Both the position numbers and the translations under genes were made by a program. Under the pieces are notes generated by a model. It was given only the letters and a program-made list of their open reading frames with translations, was not told the origin of the DNA and made no database searches. From Bos javanicus (lineage: Eukaryota > Chordata > Mammalia > Artiodactyla > Bovidae): DNA of 64,000 bases. Numbering within the stretch: the stretch's first letter is position 1; the number at the start of each line of letters is the position of its first letter. Shown piece by piece: positions 57,145-64,000 of the stretch. Location of the stretch: NCBI RefSeq assembly GCF_032452875.1, contig NC_083882.1, positions 59,907,614-59,971,613 of the forward strand, written 5' to 3'.

Positions 57145-57935
57145 TATTAAGCAGGTAATGCCATGCTAATGGCAGAAAATGAACAGGAACTAAGAGCCTC
57201 TTGATGAGGGTTGAAGAGAAGAGTGAAGAAGCCAATTTAAAACTCAACATGCCAAAAAAAAAAAATAAATAAAACTCAACATGCCAAAAACTAAGATCCT
57301 GGCATCTGGTCCCATTACTTTCTGGCAAATAGAAGGGGAAAAAAGTGAAACAGTGACAACTTTTATCTTCTTGGGCTCCAAAATCACTGTGGATGATGAC
57401 TGCAACCATGAAATTAAAAGAAACTTGCTCCATGGAAGGAAAGCTATGACAAACCTAGACAGTGTATTCGAAAGTGGAGACATCACTTGGCCGGCAAAGA
57501 TCCCTATAGTCAAAGCCATGGATTTTCCGTAGTCGTATACGGATATGAGAGTTGGACCATAAAGAAGGCTGAGTGCCAAAGAATTGTTGCTTTCTCATTG
57601 TGGGGCTGAAGAAGACTCTTGGGAGTCCCTTGGACTGCAAGATCAAACCAGTCATCCTAAAGCAAATCGACCCTGAATATTCATTGGAAGGACTGATGCT
57701 GAAGCTTTGGCCACCTGATGTGAAGAGCTGACTGATTGGAAAAGACCCTGGGAAATACTGAGGGCAGGAGGAGAAGGGGGCAACACAGGATGAGATGACT
57801 GAATAACATCACTGACTAAATGGACATGAGTCTGAGCAAACTCTGGAAGACAGAGAAGGACAGGAAAGCCTGGAGTTCTGCAGTCCATGGCGTCTCAAAG
57901 AGTTGGACATGACTTAGCGACTGAACAACAGCAAT
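57145..57935 (+). mobile_element. BovB 3' fragment (~0.8 kb) carrying a poly(A)-only insertion
   Basis: It begins near the region after YADD (gcctcttgatgagggttga), passes through the connection domain and C-terminus and ends gcgactgaacaacagcaataa. The only sizeable interruption of the BovB text is the A-rich block at 57,254-57,269, flanked by a direct repeat. Several other small indels are present, so it is old and inactive. Confidence 0.92.
57238..57290 (+). repeat. Direct repeat flanking an A-rich insert
   Basis: aaaactcaacatgcc occurs at 57,239-57,253 and 57,271-57,285. Between them is a run of 12 A followed by taaat. The repeat begins at a TT/AAAA site, the L1 endonuclease consensus. Confidence 0.92.
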
Positions 57936-57939
57936 AATA

Positions 57940-58618
57940 GTGGCTGTAGGTATCATTTCATAGAGTCACTATTTCTCAGTGTCACCATGTCACAACAGTA
58001 CCATCAAGATAAATGTGAGTTCCTTTGGTGTATAGTGTTACCACTTTTCTTCATGAAAAACTGTAGCAAGATCTGAGCCTTGGAATGGAATGGAAAGAAA
58101 TGAGGAGAAAAAGAAGAAAACCAGTTTTGGATCAAAGTGGAACTGAGTCTTAAAATTTAAATGTCTGTGTAATGATCTGAATTAGTTTCCTAGAATAGAA
58201 ACTAATCAATACCTATTATATAATTATAATCTCACCTAAAATACTAAAATTAACTATATAACTTTAAGAATCATCTATAAAATATTAAAAGATAATTATT
58301 AATAATGATGATGAGCATGAGCATGATGAGATTTATTCTACCATATTTTTAAAAAGTATTCTCACATCTTTTACTTTGGATTGCCCTTATAATAGCTTCT
58401 CATGTAAGCATGATTGGAATTAGTAATAAGTGATGGATTTCAGTCTGTTATAACCCTAGTCTCCTTTTTGAGAGTGTTCAAATTAGCCAGTGTTTTAAAT
58501 AACTAACGATATCTTGAAATGGACACAGTACTCCTGGTGAGGTGTAAGTAAGGCACTATGATTTTGGTTTCTTTGATCTGTACATATGACTAGACAATGG
58601 TAGTATACCATGCATGCA
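57940..58618. other. AT-rich spacer
   Basis: Short ATG/GAT-rich patch at 58,298-58,330. No gene or repeat assigned. Confidence 0.45.
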
Positions 58619-58824
58619 TGCACAGTTGCTCAGTTATGTTCAGACTCTTTGCCATCCTATGCACTATAGCTCACTAGGCCCCTTTGTCCATGAGATTCTC
58701 ATGGCAAGAATACTTGAGTGGGTTGCCATTTCCTCCTCCAGAGGATCTTCCTAACCCAGGGATCAGACCCATGTCTCCTGCATTGCAGACAGATTCTTTG
58801 CCACTGCACCACCCGGGAAACCCA
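58619..58824 (-). mobile_element. Bov-tA SINE
   Basis: Reverse orientation: gcacagttgctcagttatgt, ccatgagattctcatggc, aacccagggatcagaccc, and end ccacccgggaaaccc. Similar gtagtat words on both sides suggest a short target-site duplication. Confidence 0.93.
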
Positions 58825-60477
58825 GTAGTATTACATAGTGATTATAACTAGATGCTCTGCTTCTGTCATTCCCTGGGTGATGTGTTATCTGTTGTTTTTC
58901 TATTTTCTTGTCTGAAAAAATGCATGTCCTAGGAGCCACTGCACCTTAGTAATTGGGTTGTAACTCTCCTCACTTACCCACCTCTTTCTCTGTGTGCTTT
59001 CCCAAAATGAAATGGGAATCTGATAACTCACAGTAACAGTCTATAAAAACTGAGTCACCAATTAAATGCAATGATCCATGATGAAATTCTGAAAACCTTT
59101 TTGGTAAATTCTCCTAAGATTGATTAAGATTTGTAGATGAAGCAAGTATTCACAAAACATGACAGCTATTGTGGGGGTGGGACATGTATAGATTGAGTCA
59201 GAGTGGGGGAAACAGCTGTTTCTCTAGTAACGACATATATGAGCTATTGGCTTCATTAATTTTACGGTCTTTGTAAACTTAATTAACAAACAGCTGCATC
59301 CTGCTATCTGTTCCCCGAGGTGCTGACATTTTCCACATATTCAAATACCTTCATTTTTATTGATTAAACATTTCCCAAGCAGCTATTTTGACAAAGTTAC
59401 CACATGGCGATGTGTCAGGGGTAAAGCTATACTTCTTGAGGCTTTAATTGGTCAGAATATCAGTATAATTTTTGACCACTAATCACGGGAAGTGGAGACA
59501 AACTGGTATATCACATTTTCCTTCCTTTTTTTCTGTTGGATTCCACAGATGTCAGCAAAAAATTCAAGATGACTTCCATGTCTGGAGTGCATATATAACT
59601 AAGTTTCAGATCAATTCAGTTTCAATTTTAAAAATAACCAGTGATTCACTATGCAGATCTTAGATGTATTTTTATGCTCCCAGGCATATGCCTTTGTCCC
59701 TTTGGTGCCCCTTCAAAAGCCACCCAGGGTTTGATCTCCTCAATAATGGCAGATTTATTGCTGTGATTACAAGGAATGGGGAAATCTGTCTGCTTCTCTT
59801 TCATATGAATGTGAGGGCCTAGATGTGGATTTTGATGGAGCTGGACAAATTATTTTACCTCCTAAAGACCTCTGGTGAGTGAGTTTGTGAGCAAAAGATA
59901 CTAACTGTGTCTAAAGGCCTCTGAACTATGCCCATTTCTCTTAAAGTTATTTCAAAGGACATTCCTGGCAACCAGCTGATCTCTCAGCCTGCATTATCAA
60001 TGGCCTGTGTAGATGCCACAATTTAAATTGGCTCCCTGGCTTCTTGGAATGATAGTTAATATTTTCGAGGGATATATCTCAGTGCCAATGGACTACAGTT
60101 TGGAAATGGAAAATTACAGGCATATAGGTAAAAAAAAAAAAATTCATTTTTATGGGAGGAAATGTGTTCTTTTAATATGCTGAGATTATTTTTAGATGTT
60201 AAGATGAGAGCATGACTCACCACCCTTCCATTTCATCCACCACTTGTGCCGGCCCCCACTCATCTTTCCTGACACATTGTGCTGATGAAGGGAGTGACAG
60301 CCTGTTCTCCACAGTGTGGTCATCACTGGCTGTTGCAGCTGCTTTGGGAGAATATGGGGTACTCTATTTCTTGAATATAGATTTGCAGACTGAACTTTAG
60401 CATTCTGTAGGTCTGTCCACTCTGTGACCTCAAGTGTATGTCATCACATAGGGCATTCATTGGGAGTACTTCTCCCT
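58825..60477. other. Single-copy region, possible conserved non-coding DNA at 59,210-59,460
   Basis: No repeat was recognised across ~1.6 kb. 59,210-59,460 combines two cagctg E-boxes, ttaattaac and several ATTA words in balanced-composition text. No exon recognised. Confidence 0.4.
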
Positions 60478-60755
60478 AGTGGTTAACAATAATGATTCAG
60501 AATCTTAGAGATCTAAGTTCGAATCTTGCCCTTGCCTCGTAGAAGTTACTGACTCTAGGTGAGGTTTGTAACCACATCCAACTCTTTTCTCCAAGGTGAT
60601 ACATACCAAGTTAATGGGGTTATTTGAAATATTAAATGAAAAAAAAAAAAAAAAAGAAATATTAAATGAGATTATGATTACAAAGAATTTAACACAGTGC
60701 TTTGCAGAGTATGCCAACCATCACTCTCATAATAGTGAAAATCACTGTTGTGATC
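60478..60755 (+). mobile_element. MIR SINE (sense) carrying a poly(A)-only insertion
   Basis: Sense MIR order: tagtggttaacaataatgat, gatctaagttcgaatcttg (B-box region), gaagttactgactctaggtg, aatggggttatttgaaata, gagattatgattacaaagaa, acagtgctttgcagagta. The A17 insert is at 60,639-60,655. Confidence 0.8.
60626..60669 (+). repeat. 14-bp direct repeat flanking A17
   Basis: gaaatattaaatga is present at 60,626-60,639 and 60,656-60,669 with no mismatch, and only A residues separate the copies. Confidence 0.95.
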
Positions 60756-60889
60756 ATGATGATTCCAACCACAGCCCTTCTTGTTTTCTCACCTGCAAAA
60801 CTTAAATATACTTATAGCACCCACTAGAGTACCCTGAGGCTAAATTTCTACATCCTCATATGAACATGATATGTTCCCAGGTGCTTTCC

Positions 60890-61100
60890 AGGTGCTTCCC
60901 AGATGGCTCAGTGGTAAAGAATCTCCCTGCCAAAGCAAGAGATGCAGGAGATATGGGTTTGATCCCTGGGTCGGGAAGATCCCCTGGAGAAGGAAATGGT
61001 GACCCAATCCAGTATTCTTGCCTGAAAAATCCCAGGGACAGAGGAGCCTGGTGGGCTACAGTCCATGGGGTCGTAAAGAGCTGGACACGGTTATAACTGA
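60890..61100 (+). mobile_element. Bov-tA SINE
   Basis: Head ttcccagatggctcagtgg, ggtttgatccctgggtc, body gacagaggagcctggtgggc, gtccatggggtcgtaaagag. The words aggtgctttcc and aggtgcttccc lie back to back at its left edge. Confidence 0.94.
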
Positions 61101-61618
61101 GCTTTTTGAGAAGTGTTTTTCAAGAAGGAACATGTGCTTTTCGAGAAGAACCTTAGAAAATTCAACTTGTTATTGCTGTTACTGATATTTAAATCTGGGG
61201 GGCGTTTGATATGTGATATTAAAACATTTCCTTTGCTGTTTATTTTTCTTATGCTTAAAGCAATTATTTATTTGTAGTCAATTTTGTCAAGCCTTAGGCA
61301 TGATTCATATCATATTCCATCCTTGGTGAAGATACCTGCTCCCCACACTTCCCAGTTCTGTCTCTTTGCTGGCCCACTGCTCATATTTTCTAAATTATCC
61401 TTTGTGTCAGTTTATCTAGTACTCCTCTGCCTACCTTGCTTCTTCCAAAAGTAGTATGAGAATAATTTCTTAGAATTCTTCCACAATAGTCCTTAGAATA
61501 ATTTCACTAACTGACCAGAAGGAATATTATCACTGTAAAATACTCTTTTAAAAAACAAATGAGTGTTCAAAATATTCATGTGAGACTTCTACCCAGGGTC
61601 CTGATTTTCATTGCTTGT
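61101..61618. other. Unassigned spacer
   Basis: No gene or repeat recognised. Confidence 0.45.
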
Positions 61619-61630
61619 ATGGCTTGTAGG

Positions 61631-62176
61631 GTGCTACTCCTTGGAAGGAAAGTTATGACCAACCTAGATTGCATATTGAAAAGCAGAGACATTACTTTGC
61701 CAACAAAGGTCCGTCTAGTCAAGGCTATGGTTTTTCCTGTGGTCATGTATGGATGTGAGAGTTGGACTGTGAAGAAAGCTGAGCACTGAAGAATTGATGG
61801 TTTTGAACTGTGGTGTTGGAGAAGACTCTTGAGAGTCCCTTGGACTGCAAGGAGATACAACCAGTCCATTCTGAAGGAGATCAGCCCTGGGATTTTTTTT
61901 GGAAGGAATGATGCTAAAGCTGAAACTCCAGTACTTTGGCCACCTCATGAGAAGAGTTGACTCATTGGAAAAGACCCTGATGCTGGGAGGGATTGGGGGC
62001 AGGAGGAGAAGGGGACGACAGAGGATGAGATGGCTGGATGGCGTCACTGACTTGATGGATGTGAGTCTGAGTGAACTCCGGGAGTTGGTAATGGACAGGG
62101 AGGCCTGGCGTGCTGTGATTCATGGGGTCGCAAAGAGTCGGACACGACTAAGCGACTGAACTGACTGAACTGACTG
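61631..62176 (+). mobile_element. Young BovB 3' fragment with perfect 12-bp TSD
   Basis: atggcttgtagg flanks it at 61,619-61,630 and 62,177-62,188 without mismatch. The body is close to the BovB consensus as I know it. The C-terminal codons stay open from 61,899 to the stop at 62,157-62,159, and the end is a clean (actg/actgaactg) microsatellite-like tail. It is 5' truncated, so no endonuclease or RT is encoded. Confidence 0.96.
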
Positions 62177-62254
62177 ATGGCTTGTAGGTAGACACAAGTT
62201 AGAATTTCTTTATCAAGCCAGCAAAGGGATAAACAACAATTGTAGTAGAATTAT

Positions 62255-62467
62255 GTGTGTGTGCTCATTTGCTCAGTCATGTCCAGCTCTTTGCGGCCAC
62301 AAGGACTGTGGCCCTCTGTCCATGGAATTTTCCAGGTAAGAATAATGGAGCAGGTTGCCATTTCCTCTTCCAAGGGATCTTCCCAAATCCAGGGATCAAA
62401 CCTATGTCTCTTGTGTCTCCTGCATTGGCAGGCAGATTCTTTACCACTAGTACCACCTGGGAAGCCC
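62255..62467 (-). mobile_element. Bov-tA SINE with TSD
   Basis: Reverse orientation: gctcatttgctcagtcatgt, ccatggaattttccaggt, aatccagggatcaaacc, and end accacctgggaagccc. agtagaattat (62,244-62,254) and agtaggattat (62,468-62,478) flank it with one mismatch. Confidence 0.94.
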
Positions 62468-62478
62468 AGTAGGATTAT

Positions 62479-63123
62479 ATCAAATTTTATATTTCAGAAG
62501 GTTTTAAACCACGATACACAGTTCTTCCTGAGTCAGATACCATGCCTCATCATATAACCTTAAATGTCATAAGATTTTGGAGGATGTTTCAGGAGAAAAC
62601 ATACCCATAGTGATTTGTCTAGTTATCCCTTCTTTTCTCACCTCCTTTTCTCTCTTGGCAAAGAGAAAGAGAGAAGAAAAAAGATTCTCAAAGCTAGCAA
62701 CATATTGAACATGAATCTGGCAAACTGCCCTCCTTCTAAGGGGAGGGTGAAAGTATCAGTTGACTGTTGGTGATTCAGAAATGAGATTTTGGTATATTTT
62801 AGACCATTTTAGAAGGAGGGATGGAAAATGTGAAGTTAAGGATAAAAAAATCAAGGAAAAAGATTATTCTGGTTTCTACATTGGCATGGATATCTGTGTG
62901 GTAAAATAAAGAAGAGAAGTGACCAACTATAGCTTTCTCACTGCTGCTCCTGGCACCCCCAATCCAGTCCCTCTCTAAACAATGCCTCAAATTGAATCTA
63001 TTTTGCTTCTAAATCATGGCTAGATTAGACACCCTAAACTTCTAGAAGTCCTAAATGGTAAAAACTTGATAGTACCCACTGTCCAAGACCTGTCACGTAG
63101 AATCCAAATTAAATATAATACTA
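62479..63123. other. Unassigned spacer
   Basis: No gene or repeat recognised. Confidence 0.45.
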
Positions 63124-63166
63124 AACCTTAAAATGGAGAATCCCATGGACAGAGGAACCTTAAAAT
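63124..63166 (+). repeat. 21-bp SINE sliver between 11-bp direct repeats
   Basis: aaccttaaaat at 63,124-63,134 and 63,156-63,166 encloses 21 bases (63,135-63,155) that match the interior of the Bov-tA body (gagaatcccatggacagag). No SINE head or tail is present. Confidence 0.92.
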
Positions 63167-63323
63167 AGAAACATGAATTCAGCTTCCTTTCAGAATGAAC
63201 ATTCTGACTGTGTCTGTGTTAATAATATTCTATGTATAGGCTTAATGTGAAACACCTGCCTTGCCTTCAAGTGTAACAGATAAGGAGTGATAGGTTGTAA
63301 ATAGTTGTAAGTAGACAGCTTTA

Positions 63324-63452
63324 ACTTTGGAGGAGGAGATGGCAGCTCACTCTAGTATTCTTGCCTAAAAAATCCAGTGGACAGAGGAGCTTGGTGGGCT
63401 ACAGTCCATGGGGTTGCAAGAGTTGGACATGACTGAGTGACAAGCACACACA
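63324..63452 (+). mobile_element. Truncated Bov-tA SINE with TSD
   Basis: Only the BovB-derived body is present (ggaggagatggcagctcact.. gacagaggagcttggtgggc.. gagttggacatgactgagtg). tagacagcttta (63,312-63,323) and tagacaacttta (63,453-63,464) flank it with one mismatch. Confidence 0.92.
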
Positions 63453-63547
63453 TAGACAACTTTAGGATAATCCTCTGCTTTTTATTGATAAGCCTGGAGC
63501 AACTTCCCTAAACCTCAGGTTTTTATAAGGGACATGTAGATAATCAT

Positions 63548-63823
63548 CGGAGAAGGCAATGGCACCCCACTCCAGTACTCTTGCCTGGAAAATCCCATGG
63601 ATGGAGGAGCCTGGTAGGCTGCAGTCCATGGGGTCACTAAGAGTCGGACATGACTGAGCGACTTCACTTTCACTTTGCACTTTCATGCATTGGAGAAGGA
63701 AATGGCAACCCACTCCAGTGTTCTTGCCTGGAGAATCCCAGGGACAGGGGAGCCTGGTGGGCTGCCGTCTATGGGGTCACACACAGTTGGACATGACTGA
63801 AGTGACTTAGCAACAGCAGCAGC
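63548..63823 (+). mobile_element. BovA2 SINE with perfect 10-bp TSD
   Basis: Two BovA monomers, near consensus, ending in cagcagcagcagc-type tail. agataatcat flanks it at 63,538-63,547 and 63,824-63,833. Confidence 0.96.
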
Positions 63824-63833
63824 AGATAATCAT

Positions 63834-64000
63834 ACATATAGAGTTTTCTAGAGAATTAGCTCAGATAATGCTCAATAAATGTCATTACTGGTATCCCCAA
63901 TTATTTGACTTCTAACTTCTTAAATGAGTAATCGTGAGCTATGGTGCCATATATCTGATCAACCCATATTTCTCCTTTAAAAAAATGAAAATGAATATCA
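63834..64000. other. Unassigned end of window
   Basis: The stretch to the window edge shows nothing recognised beyond a weak MIR-like word near 63,860 (cagataatgctcaataaatg). Confidence 0.35.

Overview
This is a vertebrate nuclear window from a ruminant, almost certainly a bovid (cattle, buffalo, sheep or goat type). The diagnosis rests on the repeats. BovB (RTE-type) LINEs end in CTGAACTGA-type tails. Bov-tA and BovA2 SINEs carry BovB-derived tails, and there are CHR-type tRNA SINEs and the ruminant L1 3' UTR. All of these are interspersed with mammalian-wide MIR, L2, MER5A, MLT1 and old L1M copies. The base composition is AT-rich. I found no bacterial-type operon, no CRISPR array, no functional RNA gene and no intact host protein-coding gene. 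Open frames above about 60 codons are either pieces of broken BovB or L1 reading frames, antisense shadows of them, or chance frames.

Layout: 1-4.1 kb is ancient antisense L1 with a young L1 piece, a retrocopy 3' UTR and a CHR SINE nested in it. 4.3-9.5 kb is BovB territory, with a 2.4 kb minus copy and then a tail-to-tail pair of 3' fragments. 10.9-11.8 kb is an MLT1 LTR split by BovB. 12.6-14.2 kb is an old L1 split by a young, 5'-inverted L1. 15.5-18.2 kb is another old L1, split by an LTR-like element and by BovB. 18.36 and 19.50 kb carry an exact ~129-bp duplication. 19.6-23.7 kb is a near-full-length but broken BovB. 24.8-26 kb is old antisense L1. 26-31.5 kb is mostly single-copy DNA with MIR and MER5A traces. 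31.6-34.1 kb is a SINE cluster. 35.9-37.2 kb is a GAPDH processed pseudogene on the minus strand. 38.4-39.6 kb is an LTR with SINEs in and beside it. 42-48 kb holds BovB fragments, an L2 and a solo LTR. 48-53.3 kb is old L1 pieces in both orientations plus a young L1 3' UTR. 55-64 kb is a dense BovB/SINE/MIR landscape.

Nothing here works together as a pathway. The content is the layered record of autonomous LINEs (L1, BovB) and the elements they mobilised (SINEs, the GAPDH retrocopy, a second retrocopy 3' UTR). No new biological system is evident. The unusual items are two poly(A)-only insertions with perfect target-site duplications, a 21-bp SINE sliver between perfect 11-bp direct repeats, an exact 129-bp local duplication, and two twin-primed (5'-inverted) L1s. 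A few single-copy stretches rich in homeodomain-like ATTA and E-box words might be conserved non-coding elements, but that needs alignment. Repeat family names come from recognition of consensus features, not from a database search, and boundaries marked approximate may be off by tens of bases.
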